The notes beneath the pieces are model-generated. The model ran no database searches, was not told the DNA's origin, and saw only the letters and a program-made list of their open reading frames with translations. Below are positions 1-12,341 of a stretch of DNA of 64,000 nucleotides, piece after piece. This DNA is from Uloborus plumipes (lineage: Eukaryota > Arthropoda > Arachnida > Araneae > Uloboridae): contig JAXGGA010004465.1 in NCBI GenBank assembly GCA_038373865.1, forward strand, positions 1 through 64,000, in the 5' to 3' direction. The translations under genes were made by a program, and so were the position numbers. Position 1 is the stretch's first letter. The number at the start of each line of letters is the position of its first letter.

Positions 1-420
1 TGGCTGAGCGACAGCTACACGTTCTGGCAGCTACCGGTACGCAGTAAACAGGTTGTAAGCTAGCGGTGCGTTGAGTGTTATTTGACTTTTTTGTGAAGTA
101 AATTACAAACAAACGCGTTACTTTCCTTGAAATTTATATGTGATAAGCTGTCAGAAACGATTGCTCATTCCTAGGATCCCGATGATCCCAACCGATATGC
201 CGTTTGAATTTAAGACTTCAATTTCCTATCCGTCTTGCATTTGTCATGACCTTTAACAAATCACAAGGCCAATCCTTAAAAGTTTGTGGTTTTGAATCTA
301 GAATATCACCGTTTCTCCCATGGTCAATTATATGTGGCATGTTTACGGGTCGGAAGACCATCTGTGTTGTTTCTTTTTGCGCCTGATAATAAAACAAAAA
401 TGTTGTGCATCACAAGGTAC
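1..420 (+). pseudogene. Helitron helicase C-terminal relic (Pif1-like)
   Basis: Decayed 3' part of a Helitron Rep/helicase gene. Conserved C-terminal blocks of the Pif1-like helicase are spread over three frames. IPTDMPFEFK starts at about 185, then RLQFPIRLAFVMTFNKSQGQ at 213-272 after a small deletion, then FSHGQLYVACLRVGRPS from about 313 and an APDNKTK/NVVHHKVL-like end near 400. NKSQGQS and SHGQLYVA are helicase superfamily 1 signature blocks seen at the end of Helitron proteins. The frame changes mean no functional protein is made. Upstream helicase and Rep domains lie outside the window or are lost. The family call rests on motif recall. Confidence 0.75.
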
Positions 421-1198
421 TTATGTACTAAAGGCAACCTATGTACTAAAATACAGAAACAATAGTGAATGATTAATGTAGGTACTTAATTTTTTTTGTA
501 TTTTCTATCTACGGGGAATGTAGTGGGGGGGGGGGAACCAGTCTACATGTCGTACGCTACTATTCGTGCGCCCCGATTTTCGATTTTTGAATTAGAAATA
601 TTTAAAAAAAAATCTATTGTTTTTAGGATTATTTCACGTGACGTCATAGTTTTTCTACGGACAGAATCCGCTGTTTGACGTCATAAATTCGTTTTTCATT
701 TTCGGGAATGGTTTTTACTGTAGCAAATTGGCAACAGTCGTGCAAGTATACAGCGTTTGCTTCATGATTGCGTTGCTACTATTGTGATTTGATGGTATCA
801 TTTATTTTCAACTCATTAAATCGATTTATAACAATTCATCTCTTTTTCGTAGCTATAGTTTGCTGTTTTGATGACACATTAATTTTTTTTTTTCAGAATT
901 GCATTTTTTATATCGCATTTTTTATATTCTTTAAACTTCAGACCAATGATTATAACCACATGACTACGGTTTCCTAGCATGTGCTAATATCAGGTCTGTT
1001 CTCATTTAAACTAATTTTTCAACAGATGGCTCATGGTTAGGATATATTGTTTCTTTTTATCGACGGGGAATGTTGTGCGTGTGGGGGGGGGGGAGAGAGA
1101 GAGAAACAGTTTACATGTCCTACACACTACTATTCCTGCGCTATTCACTTATCTGCATTTTCTAAATGCACGGGCAACGCCGGGCGGGTACAGCTAGT
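421..1198 (+). mobile_element. Helitron 3' region and terminus
   Basis: Non-coding tail after the helicase relic. It ends in a GC-rich block (GGGCAACGCCGGGCGGGT, 1173-1190) followed by ACAGCTAGT (1190-1198). CTAG/CTAGT after a GC-rich hairpin-prone block is the usual Helitron 3' end. The tail carries two related units, 511-575 and 1060-1135. Each begins with a CGGGGAATGT-like sequence, then an 11-base G run, then TACATGTC and ACTACTATTC. This suggests an internal duplication or two stacked tails. Confidence 0.6.
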
Positions 1199-4010
1199 AT
1201 ATTACAAAACTAAAAAGAATGTAGAGCCGTGAGAGTTTTTTCTTTTGCACAATAGTTTAATTGTACGCATGTTTAGGTCTTTTCTTTCTTACTGCATTTT
1301 TAGACTGTTTAAGTTATGGTTCACCGAGTTTTTGTGGAGGGAACCTTCTAACGGAGGTGCATAAACTTATTTCCGCGTGAATACACTCTGTAAAATCTAT
1401 TTTTCCCTCTTCACAAGCAAGTTCAGAAAATTCTTTGTTAGTCTCAATTCTAACGGCATTACTAAAGATCGATTTGCTTATAACCCACGTTTATGTTCAT
1501 TAACCTTGATGCTGCGACTCGTATGAAATTCCTGTCATGTGTTTGGCCAAGAACAGAAAATTTGACTTGGGTTTTGGTTGGTTGATGTGTCAATTTTTAT
1601 TCATTTATTTAGTTAAATCCTTTCTGCAGATAGGTATGCTGTATTTAAAATCAGAGCAAAGCAGAACTATACACTGCTCACTATACAAAACATGACAATG
1701 AGCAAAAATGAAACTTTTTTTTTTTTTTTTGTTTTCATTAAGATATTCAAGTGTAGTGAAATAATTTAAAGTATTCAAGCTATGTTGAAATTTTTCAACA
1801 AATATAGGGGAACATAATTCAAACCTAATTATATCAAAATTTATTTTATTTTTCAAATTAAAAAAAAAGGTTTAAACTCTTGAGTCAAAGTTCCATCTTA
1901 TATTACATAAACTTTAAATTTATCTTAGAGTACTGGGTATAAAAATGGCTTCATTAATTTTCTTAATAAAACTTCTTTTACTATTTTATTATTTATTCAG
2001 TTATTTATTTGAAAATAAAACGCTAAAAGTTTGTATTCTCAAATTAATGCACGCTTCCAAAGACCTCTCATCGAGGATGAGAATGTATTCACACTTCACA
2101 TTTTTAGTGAAAATAAATCTGACGCGACAGTGAGGGGTGCTTAAATATTTTGCAGCTCATCTCGTTAAGTAAAAGCATAAGTTTAGACAATAAACAGTAA
2201 GGTAGAGCTCCAGGCGCCAGGGCTAAGACGAAATTACAATATATTATTATATATACTGATGGAGCTTTGTTTTAGTGTCTGCTTGCAGCGGTAACAAACC
2301 TACTGCAGTTATGTTAATGTTTGAAATACTTCAGTACTTAGAGAAGATATTATATTTAAGTGTAAATAAATAGTAGAATATAAAAATTATAAATAATAAA
2401 TTAAATTTTTTATGAGAAAAAAAATCAAATAAAATAAGATTTTTGCGTGATTTGAAAACTGTAAGAGCTGTAAAAAATCTTATTAATAAGAAATCCCCTT
2501 CGTTTTTTATTGTTATTATTTATTTATTTACCGGAACTTAAACATATTTTACAGAACTATTAATTATAATGCATCGAAAAATATTTAATTTATTAAGGAA
2601 AAATAATTCAACATTTTGACATCAAAACATTTATGATTTTAAAGAGTCGCTATTTATAGCTCGGGAACATTTGAATTGAATTTCGTCGACTCATGTATAC
2701 TCTAAATCAGCGATAATGAAGCTAACATTACAATTACAGCTTTTATTACAATTGTTTACCTTTAAGAGGTGTTTTTTTTCAATACAACAAATACATCATC
2801 TTATAGAAAATAATTAAACTACAAAAATAGTAAACATTTGTTTGATGTTTTCATATTTTTCGAATATTATATCTGATTAAAATATTCTCGCCAGTAATAA
2901 TTTTAGTTACTGGTGTCAACAAATATATAAAATATTATTTTAGTTACAAATTTGCTTCCAGATGAAAAATTAAAATTCTTCAATTACTAAATTGACGAAA
3001 ATGAATAACTTAAGATTGCTTAGCAACAGAGAGAAATTTCAAACAAAATAAACATAAAATAAGATTAATTTCGTTTGACGTGACCACACGATGACAGAAC
3101 TACCACAACAAATAGTATCACTACACACAGCATGATTCCATGCTTACTCATCCAAAACCACGAAAACACGCGCTTCTTGAATGAACATCACTCCGGTTTG
3201 CTACAATACATGTAAACATTTGGTTAAAATACACATGATTTTAATGTGTAATTGGAACTACAGCATGGATCATGGATCATAAAAATATGAAATTTTTGCA
3301 GCAAGATTTTAAAGGCGAATTTTATGAATAAGTGCATAGCAAAATTATAAAAAATAGCTATTGAATAGCTTAAGATTTAAAGTATCCGAAATATTTTTTA
3401 TTTTCCTGGCTGGATTCAATTTTTTAATAGATCGGCAGCAGCATTTTAAAGCAAAGCATCCCGGCAAACGAAGTAAACAAGGCATAAATGACAACCGACT
3501 GACCTTGTCTGAAAACCGGGTGGCCTTAAACAATATTCGAGAAAATAAAATATGCTTCGCTAAAATGTAACACTTGCAAAATGCATGGAAATTTTCAACT
3601 ACTAATATTGATGGAATATACATAAAAATTAAATACCTTGCATTCTAGAGATCAGTATTGGCGTGGATAGAGCTCGCTTTGACAGAATAGGAACGCAGAC
3701 CTTTGGCGACTAGCCAGCTAGACTTGCAAAGATACTGACGGCATTTTATTTGGAAACATTTGCTTCCACCAATGCCAGCCAAACATTTCCCGTCGTCCGC
3801 TATTCTCTGTGGAAGATAGCTAGCGACATCTATGTTTGTTTCTTTGTATTAAAATTGTTTTACTTTGCAGAGCAGAAGATCATAAATCTTTTCGGTTATA
3901 CTTGCAAACAAAGGAGCTGTCTTTTAATATTTTAGAAGACTGAAGTTCGGCGAAATGTGTGTCGGGGGGGGGGGGGGGCGATTAGTCGGTCATTGGTTGC
4001 GTTTTGGTGG
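1199..4010. other. AT-rich DNA without recognisable gene
   Basis: No exon-like block with splice borders or conserved protein segment was seen on either strand. The stretch holds homopolymer A/T tracts (for example 1709-1731) and a 15-base G run at 3964-3978, just outside the hAT element. The short open frames around 3345-3623 look like chance. Confidence 0.5.
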
Positions 4011-4049
4011 GGTGGTCGCAGAGGCGGACTGGCCGTAGAGGCCACCTGC

Positions 4050-5158
4050 CCGCGGGCAGGTGCGCCCTCCGGGTTGTGCGCCCTTGCGCCCTCAAAACGT
4101 GTGCGCCTTCGTTTTTTTAAAATAATTTTAATGATTTAAAAGCAACCCCTAACAGTTTGAAAATTACCCCCCCCCCCCCCCTACACTGCCAGTGCGCCTT
4201 CAACTTTAGTTAATTACTCGTTTTTTAGTTGTTTCATGTTTGAAACATGTAAAGTAGTCAATAAGCGTTGTCAGAATACGGTTCTTATTGTACCCCAGAA
4301 GTGATAGGTGGTCTTTAAGGGAGATCTCATCCAAAGTTAGCGCCCTCTGGTCTGTGCGTCCTTCACCGTGAACAAAGCCCTCCCCCCCCTTTTTTTTTTA
4401 ATCTTTACGTTCGAAGCACGGAAAGCAATCTATAAAGATTGAAGAAGATGGTTATTCTCAATAATGTACCTGTTATAATTAACTTTTATTTATTGCACAC
4501 CAGACGTGATAGGTTGTCGGAAAGGGGGATCTTTGCCAAAAAAAAAAAAAAATACAGCGCCTTCCAGTTTGTACGCCCTTGCGCCCTCGAACCTGTGTGC
4601 CTTCGTTCTTTTCCACTTTGCTTTCGGAGGCTATGAAATACGCAGGCCCCCAGACGTGAGGGCAGTCCAGTAGGAGGGGGGTGTGTCTAATCTAAACCAA
4701 AGTGAGCGCCCTCCGGCCTGTGTGTCATTGCACCCTCGTATCTAGTTGACTTGGGTGCCCTCCCTCCCCCCCTTTTTAATTCAAAGCGAATGAAAGTCGA
4801 TGAAAGTTTGCTGCAGGAGATTATAATTAATAATGTGCTATAATTCACTTTAATTCATTGCCCCCACCCGCCCTCAGAGGTGATAGGTAGTCTGGAAGGA
4901 AGACCTTTAACCAAGAAAAAAACATCTTCCTCTGGGCTATGCGTCTTTGCGCCTTCGAACCTGCGCGCCTTTGGTGTTTTTTTTTTTTTTTTTTTTTTTT
5001 TATATTCGAAGCGCGTGAAGTACTTAATAAAAGTTTCAGAACAATATTCAAATGAATCGCGGAAAAAATAAACTTTGAATTCATAGTGCCTCAAAAGGGA
5101 TAGGTAGTATGGTCTTAAACCAAAGTAAGCGCTCTTATTTTTGTGCGTTTTCCTCTCT

Positions 5159-5160
<2 letters not shown>
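4050..5160. repeat. Degenerate tandem array inside hAT copy 1
   Basis: Five degenerate units can be followed by the recurring block GTGATAGGTNGTC or its variants at 4301, 4506, 4656, 4880 and 5099. Each is followed by AGCGCCCTC...CTGTGCGTC and then by CGAAGC...GAAAG. Spacing is roughly 150-225 bp. Homopolymer C and T/A tracts separate the blocks. The same GCGCCCTC motif occurs at the far end of the element (7258-7265), so this is amplified subterminal sequence. Confidence 0.7.

Positions 5161-5162
<2 letters not shown>

Positions 5163-5209
<47 letters not shown>
5163..5209. repeat. (GT)n microsatellite
   Basis: About 23 GT dinucleotides, uninterrupted. It lies inside hAT copy 1 and creates a misleading open frame rich in Cys/Val. 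Confidence 0.95.
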
Positions 5210-5212
<3 letters not shown>

Positions 5213-6355
5213 TGTGTGTTTCAAGTCAAAGTGTCAATCTACCTTGATTGAGGTTACGAATTCATGTGTGGTGATGCTGGTTAGAGAAATCGGTTGGCAA
5301 AAGATTCTTCAGATAGGTATTTTTATGATGTTAGAAAGCTGCATGAGTAAGCAATTGAATTGTATTGTTCTGAAAAACGTGTGCTACGGACAAAAATGTT
5401 TAGTTTTGCCTAAAATAAAATTAAATAATGATTTACTGAATATTGTGTAGTTGATTGACTGGCTCCTCCCTATTTTCATGAGCATTTTAATGGTAAGCGG
5501 ATCATCAAAACAGCAGTAAGTAAAAATACAGCAGATAATACCCTTAAACAGCTCAATCAATATATACGCACATCATAATTCTTTATAAATCCCACAACTT
5601 TTCGAAGGTGAACAATAAATTGAAAAAAACAATTTGTATTTTAAGCACAACAGCTAATATGTAACCATTTAGTGCAGGATGAAGCTCTGTTATGAAGCCC
5701 ATTTATTTGTGAATAATATGGTTTAAATTGTATTTTATTTAAATCTATATACGTGTTCCATGGTGTGAATTATAACGATCTTTTATTGTATTACAAGATC
5801 GGTTTTAACACAATGAGGAGGGCTCACAAATTACGAATTTTTTTTTTCAAACTTCCGAATTTACACGACTTATCTAACTAATGAGAGACAAGTTTGGAAA
5901 GTACTAGCAATGGTTTTGGATGGTTAAACTCATAACAGTTAGGTCAGATTCTTAATTTGTTTAAGAATACAGAATCTAGAATTTTTAAAAGCATTTGAGA
6001 CAGAAATCACAAATAAGTAATGCAATTTTTGTTAAGCACCAGAGGACAAAGAAATTGTAGCTAAAGAAGTTTAATTTTTCAATGAAAATAAACGCATTTA
6101 AAATAGAGCGAGATGTATTACTGTGAACTGAAAGTTTTATTTATTGGTGTATTATTTTAAAGGATTTTATCTTTTTATCAATTTAATAAAGAGGATTTTA
6201 TCTAGATTTTGCTTTTCTTATTATTTACGCTTTATTGTAGACCCTGCATGAGAGTAAGTAAAAAATTTCCACAAAACATTTCAGAATGTAACACGCTCGT
6301 AAAAAATATAACTTTAATTGAGAAATGAGAGGAATAAACATCGCCATTGTATATT

Positions 6356-6420
6356 ACTAGCTGTTTTCTCAGGCATTGCACGGTCTATCGTGAAAATAAA
6401 AGTTTTGCCAAGAGACGCAT
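6356..6420 (-). mobile_element. Helitron 3' terminus nested in hAT copy 1
   Basis: Read on the minus strand, GACCGTGCAATGCCTGAG runs into AAAACAGCTAGT ending at 6356. This matches the Helitron end at 1169-1198 in layout and partly in sequence (GCACGGGCAACGCC ... ACAGCTAGT). The 5' limit was not found. Confidence 0.45.
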
Positions 6421-6525
6421 GTTCACTAATCAGACTCAAATAAAAGAAAACATTGTGTATAATTTCACGCCAAAGTGAAGGAATAGCTATTTCAAAATTT
6501 AAATTCAAACCTTATCAGATTTTTT

Positions 6526-6860
6526 TAAACACACCTATCTCCCCCTCCATATGAAATTTCTGAGTATTGAAAAATCTTTGTGACAAATTTGGCAAAGATC
6601 TGACAGAAATTTATTGTTGTTATTTCCACAATATAATCCTACGAAACTGGCAGTATGACTCAAAATTTAAACTTAGATCTCTTTGGATTTTTTTGAGTTC
6701 CGATGTTCCGAAAATCTTCAATTTGAATTTCTGAGCAGCAAAGGACTTTGGTACGAAATTTGGTAAAGATCCGGCACAAACTGTGGATTTGTATAAGAAG
6801 CATACACACCAACACCCAAATTTTCACACCCATTTATTATGCAGGTTTAACTTATAATTT
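6526..6860. repeat. Dispersed repeat fragment (family also at 58121 and 58936)
   Basis: Contains phrases such as GACTCAAAATTTAAA, AATTTCTGAGNANCAAAGGAC and AAATTTGGTAAAGATC. These recur at 58136-58460 and, more degraded, at 58936-59030. The style resembles tails of non-LTR elements, but no reverse transcriptase sequence is visible. Confidence 0.55.
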
Positions 6861-6868
6861 AACTACGG

Positions 6869-7197
6869 TATACTCCCAATTATCCGCGCAATTGGGTGAC
6901 ACGGCTACCGCGGATAACGAAAAAAGGCTAAAAATAAGTGATAAGAAGATAAAAATGGTGTTTTGCTTAAAATTAATCGTATTGTGTATAAAAAGTGTTA
7001 CAATGAAGATAGGAACAGGATTACACATTTGTCTTGTAAGTTCTGAAGCACATACAATCTATAAAGGAATGGTAGTTGCGATAACGCCCAGGTGAAACAA
7101 TTTATTCGACAAATCACTCTTCTGTAACATATATTGTACCAAACTTAATTTTGCTGTAAAAAAAAATCGAGACCCTTGCGGATAATTCCCGGAGAAA
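6869..7197. mobile_element. Possible pogo/Tigger-like MITE nested in hAT copy 1
   Basis: The left part reads TACTCCCAATTATCCGCG, and the right part inverted reads CTCCGGGAATTATCCGCA. The shared ATTATCCGC ends about 320 bp apart resemble pogo-type termini. Target duplication is unclear, so the call is tentative. Confidence 0.4.
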
Positions 7198-7296
7198 GTG
7201 TGTGTGTGGGGGGGGGGGGGTGCTATTTTGAAGTGCGCCCTTTGGAGGTTTGGGTTAGCGCCCTCATGGGGGAGCCAGTCCGCCCCTGGGTGGTCG

Positions 7297-8929
7297 TGAT
7301 GCTGTAATCAAATGCTTTCTTTCTCGTCTATGCTTTTTAGTCCTTTTTTTTTTTTTTTGTCGAAAAATACTTTTGATTAGTAAAATACAATTAAACGGCA
7401 GAGAAAAGTTTCAAATTTAGTTTTTGATTGCAGAAAATTTCCTCTTGCATACAAAATGATTATATTTTGGAGAAAATATAGCTTAATATTTATTTTGGAA
7501 GAAAATATTTGGTAATAAATATATATTTTTCTCGGGAAAGGTCCGTTTTATTCCGTTCAGTTTCTGCTTTGAAGCACTAGATTGACATATACTGTTCATC
7601 GGAATAAAGTATGCATTTGAATTGAAAAAAAACATGAAGTAAATGAAAACGAAAACAAATGTTAAACATGTTTTCTGTCTTTTTCTAGTTTATTACCTTG
7701 AAAGAAAAAAATAGAAATAAAGAAAACAAAATGATATCGATTGAATCGAGTTGCAGTAAGTATTGAATGATTTTTTTTTTTTTTTAATTATTTTCAAAAT
7801 CACTATTAATGAGCACGGGACGTATCTCGTTGAAATTTGAATTTGGTAAGGAATTGTTTTGAACTATGAATTTTAACTAAGTTCAATGAGAAATGAAATT
7901 TTTTTTTCTGAACTTTAGAATTTTATAAAATATCAATCTAAGTAGAAATATTATCTTGAAATTTTCAAAATGATTTGAGAATAATTGCTTTCAATGATGT
8001 TTTACGTGTATAAAAATCTTTGATTTCTTGATACATAATTGCATAGTTCTATACAAGGGAAAAAAGAGAGAATTGAGAAAAATGCTGACCAAATGACATT
8101 TTATTTAACTGTTATTATTTATACTTTCCGTACACAAAATATTCTGAAATTTAAGAATGTCTGAAGTGTTTTTTCAATGTGCACATTGTACATAACATAC
8201 AATTTATTTAGAATTCATTCCATTTGACTGATATTTATCGATTAATAAAACAAATCTGGGCAATTGGAATGAATACTTTTTATCCGCAGTAACTAAAAAA
8301 TAATGTCATAAAGTAACTAAAAAACGCTTCAAAAATTATTCGTAAATCAGTTTCATTGATAAAACAATGCAATATTATTTTAAAACAAGTACTAAGATTA
8401 AATTGCAAATTTAAACAACCCATGACCCTGATTCCCGATCTCATATTAAAATGAACTTCTCTAATCATAAAGCATTTTAATAATAATTAAGCAAATAATA
8501 AAGCAAGCGTCTCTAATAATAAAGCAAGCGTCTCTAATAATAAAGCAAGCGTCATAAAATATATTAAGTCAAAATATATTTGTTTTCGAGAGGATATAGT
8601 AAACAAGGAAAGGAAAGATAGTTCTTACTAGTAAAATTTGCTAGTCGCAAAAGAAGGATAAAGAAGGAAAATTGAAAACTCTTACACTAAAATCAATTAC
8701 AAGTATTTTAATTGGAAACAAATGGGCACTGGCAACAGATAAACATTTTAAATCTTTGGGTTTTCTTTCCTCGTCAGCCTACAATGTCATCGGTTTCCAA
8801 TCCTGTAGATTTAAGCCTTAGCCGCATTTGCTAAAAATCGGTATAATTCGTATTCTATTTTACATGGAAGTTTCAAACACGTCTATCAGATGCAGAATTT
8901 TTTTCTTTCTTTTGGTACTATTGTTTTAA
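7297..8929. other. AT-rich DNA without recognisable gene
   Basis: No coding signal was seen. The only structure noted is a short triplication, with AATAAAGCAAGCGTCTC repeated between about 8494 and 8553. Confidence 0.5.
8494..8553. repeat. Three-copy 21-bp tandem repeat
   Basis: AATAATAAAGCAAGCGTC recurs three times at about 21-bp spacing; the last copy diverges after GCGTC. Confidence 0.8.
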
Positions 8930-9175
8930 ATTTTCCATTATGTTTTCACTTCAAAAATTGCGGAAAACATCAAAAAGGTTTTTAGTTAATATCTTTGCTA
9001 ATTAATGTCATCCGAAGACGCGACATAGCTAAGAACACTCTCGATCACTTCGAATTTCGAAAAAAAAAAAAAACCTTCAAAATCGGTCCATCTGTTTAAG
9101 CTGTACGGTGCCACAGACAAATACACAAACACCCCAAACTTATAACTCCCTTACTTGTTGCGTCAGGGTTAAAAA
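8930..9175. repeat. Probable interspersed repeat tail
   Basis: Contains AAAATCGGTCCATCTGTTTA, then ACAGACAAATACACAAACAC and AACTCCCTTACTTGTTGCG. This phrase style is common in 3' tails of invertebrate interspersed repeats. No coding remnant is visible; the family is not assigned. Confidence 0.35.
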
Positions 9176-12100
9176 GTATACCAAAACGAAAGTATGCACA
9201 TTAAAAATTATAATTCGCAAATTCTTAAAATTTAGACCAGGTGTTAATTTAACGTATAAGCTTTGATCTTACAATTAATGAAAAATAAATATTTTAAAAT
9301 CTCGTTTTCATAGTATAGATGATTCAGGTGCGTCATGCTACAGTCAAGCAAATTGTAGATAGCACGCATGGTTCGTATAATGCAGGGTGCGGACCAGAAT
9401 GTCTCATACAGAGGAGTGAGATAAGGATCCACGAGTCAATATACATTCTTTTCAGTTAGGGTAATGATTCCCCGAGAAAGAACCGATAATGTAAGATAAC
9501 TTAAATTTACAGAAAACGTTAATGAATAGCAATTCATAGGCAACGAAAATTCGACGTAGACTATATAACAGGTGCACTTCGAGTTTCAATTGCAGGCAAG
9601 CTATGAGGAATTAATATTCATCATGTAGTATATCCTGTCAATTAATGGTTTGGCTTAATTTATTTGCATGGGTGGGACCTTTTTGCGCATATGTTTGCAG
9701 TTTACTCCAGGAACTTTAAGTACTTGCTTTTAATTTGTATATATTTGAATATGAGGAACCGCTTCGTATCTTTATATAAAGAATCGAATTTCAAAAAGAA
9801 ATTGTTCGTACTTTAAGAGGAATTATTCTTACATATTGCGGATATAACCGAACGGTCACGCCCGACAACACGTACAAATAAAAAGTTTCTAAAAGCTAGA
9901 AAACTTTTAGAAAGTTGATTCTTCAAATTATGATATATGCTGGTTCCTTATAATCGAATACCGGTAGTAAAATGCAAACATTTGCATTAAATTGTCTCAT
10001 TTGTGCACATGGATTGATCACCTTAGTGAGTCAGCTTTTAACTGAAACTATTTCACTAGTTCGGATAAGAACATGATTAAGAAACCGTCCTTCAATGTCC
10101 TTTCTCTTTCATACGCAGGAAAATATCTTACTATTAAATTGTCATACAAGTATCAGCTCAATTGAACAACTTACAAAGACTCATTTAGACCTATATAAGC
10201 AATTTCATGAACTAATTAATTTTTCCATTTAATGACGTGGTCTCCTAACGCTAACCGAAAGGATTTTACCTCCACTTTTAAAGATACTTTACAGCTTCAC
10301 ATTGATACACTTATCGCTTTTTGAACGAACTTCGTCATACTATTTTATTTAAACCGTATAAGAGAATTAAGATAAATTTTGTATTTCGCGTTTCATTTCA
10401 GAATTATTAAAACATACATGTTTCTTACTTTTCAGAATAGAAATATTCGCTCTCAATGAAAGTAAAATCTCTTAAACGAACTAAAATCCATGAAGATGTA
10501 TTTTCCTTACGACACACATTTTTCAAAATGTGTGTAATAAAGGATATACGGGAGAAAGATAACTTCGGAAGAAACACTTCTTTTACGTACTTATATCAAT
10601 TCCCTAACAATTATAAAAAATTTCACGCAGAAGAATTAAATTTTTTGCAGCAAAATCAACATATATGAGGAATATCTTATAAGTCCTTCAAATAAATTAC
10701 ATAGCAAAAAATACTATTTCTCACTAAACCGCTTAAAAATTGTGACCCATTTTGCTGCGAGAGCATTGATATTTTTACTTTTAATAAAACCATAGTTTAA
10801 GAAGGACACCTAGATATCACGCCTCTTGTATGAGAAAAAACTCCTGTTTATGTCAAGGTGCAAAATTAATTCGACTTTTTCTGTACAAAGCAGTGTAAAC
10901 AATGATTTTCACTGAATGAATGAAAATGAAAATGCTGTAGTATACGCAAGGCAAGTTATCAGAGCATGAAAAATTAACAAGCTTCTAATATGCAGAAAAT
11001 GTGCCGGGTAAGTAATCAACGTTTTTTTTTTTTTCTTTCTTTTCTTTTCATTTTTGTTTCGTTTTGTTTTGGGATCGAAGTAAAATGCTTTAAGGTCAAG
11101 TTTTTAAACCTATAATTAGTTTAATGCTCCTTATAAACAACCTAAACTTCGGGACAAAACTTCGGACCAAAACAGCTAGATGTTTTCAAAAGGTTACATC
11201 TGCAAAGCCTAAATATCAATTTTGTAAAAGATATTGTAATAAAAAGTGGCTATCAAAGCCATCCACATAAAACATAGCGTGTTTTTAATTAGCTGTAGTG
11301 TGATTCCGTGTAAACACTGCCATTTTGTCCCGCACGTAACTCTCATATATTTCATTAAAAGCAGATATTTTAGTAGGTAATAAACAAAGTTTTTTACCTA
11401 AAAAATTCCACATTTGTTTGTGATTTCTTAACAATCAAAATTTCGTCTATTGCCCTTTAAACTTACGACGAATTAATAAAATACATCAGCGTCACGTGCT
11501 GGACAAGATGGCGTTTTTTTCCATGGAATTTCCCTGTAGCTCAAACTTGCAATAAATAATTTTCTTTTAGTTAGTATCATTATAAAAAACAGATTTTTTT
11601 CACATTGGAATGTTTTTTATGTGATAGTGTTCTTTCAGCTACGGATGAATATTCGTGTATTAGTAGTATGTAATTTTGTGCAGCATTGATTTAAAGAAAG
11701 AAAATGCTTTAAAAAGCAGAGAAAGGTGAACTACTTACAATACTAAAATAAATATATATAGCTTTAAAGCGTCATACATGTGTGGCTTTATAAAGCATTT
11801 ACATCGTACTCAAGCTTTTCTTAGTGTTCTAGAATGAAATGCAGAGGTGCTGCAGCTCTTCGCATTCCGTTTCGTGAATGGAAAAATACCATCATCAATC
11901 CTTCCTGAAATGTTAGAAATGAGGATTCTTTGTTTCGCAAGATTTATTTTAATGGCTGTTACGTGATTTTTAGCTGTTACGTTTCCAGCTTCAATTTCTT
12001 CCTTTCATCACTTTTTTCTTCTTTCTTTAAGACCTCCTTAAGTTCAGCAATACTGTGCTTTACAACTATGTTATATTTAATCAGTGTTCAGTTTTTACTT

Positions 12101-12333
12101 TAATTAATTTTCTAGAAAAATAGCTAAATTACCAATTTTATGATTTGAAATAAGCTTGTAAGAGGTAGATACTTTTTTTTTTTTTTTTTGAGAAATTAAA
12201 CCTTTTTTCATTTAATGCGGATTTTCGCAGTATTTTTCAAACCATTGTTTGCTTTAGTGGTCTTCAACCTTCGTTCCACCGATCGCTAGAGTTCCCAGGA
12301 ATTTTAACAGGGGTTGAACAAGGAATCATTATT
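9176..12333. other. AT-rich DNA without recognisable gene
   Basis: I saw no exon, repeat ends or RNA gene here. The small open frame at 10456-10668 has no family resemblance and no splice context. Confidence 0.5.
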
Positions 12334-12341
12334 GACTTAAT

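Larger units (their letters stand above)
4019..7288. mobile_element. hAT-type DNA transposon, non-autonomous (copy 1)
   Basis: The element begins CAGAGGCGGACTGGC and ends with the inverse GCCAGTCCGCCCCTG, giving about 15-bp terminal inverted repeats with one mismatch. It is flanked by the identical 8-bp sequence GGTGGTCG at 4011-4018 and 7289-7296. CAGNGGCGGA-like ends with an 8-bp target duplication are typical of the hAT superfamily. Sequence just inside both ends is rich in GCGCCCT motifs, unlike the AT-rich flanks. No transposase frame was found in 3.27 kb, so it is non-autonomous or gutted. The intact target duplication suggests it has not been rearranged as a unit. Confidence 0.88.

Noticed and set aside
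5109..5450. 113-codon plus-strand frame
   Set aside because: Its core is the GT microsatellite inside the hAT element; no family resemblance.
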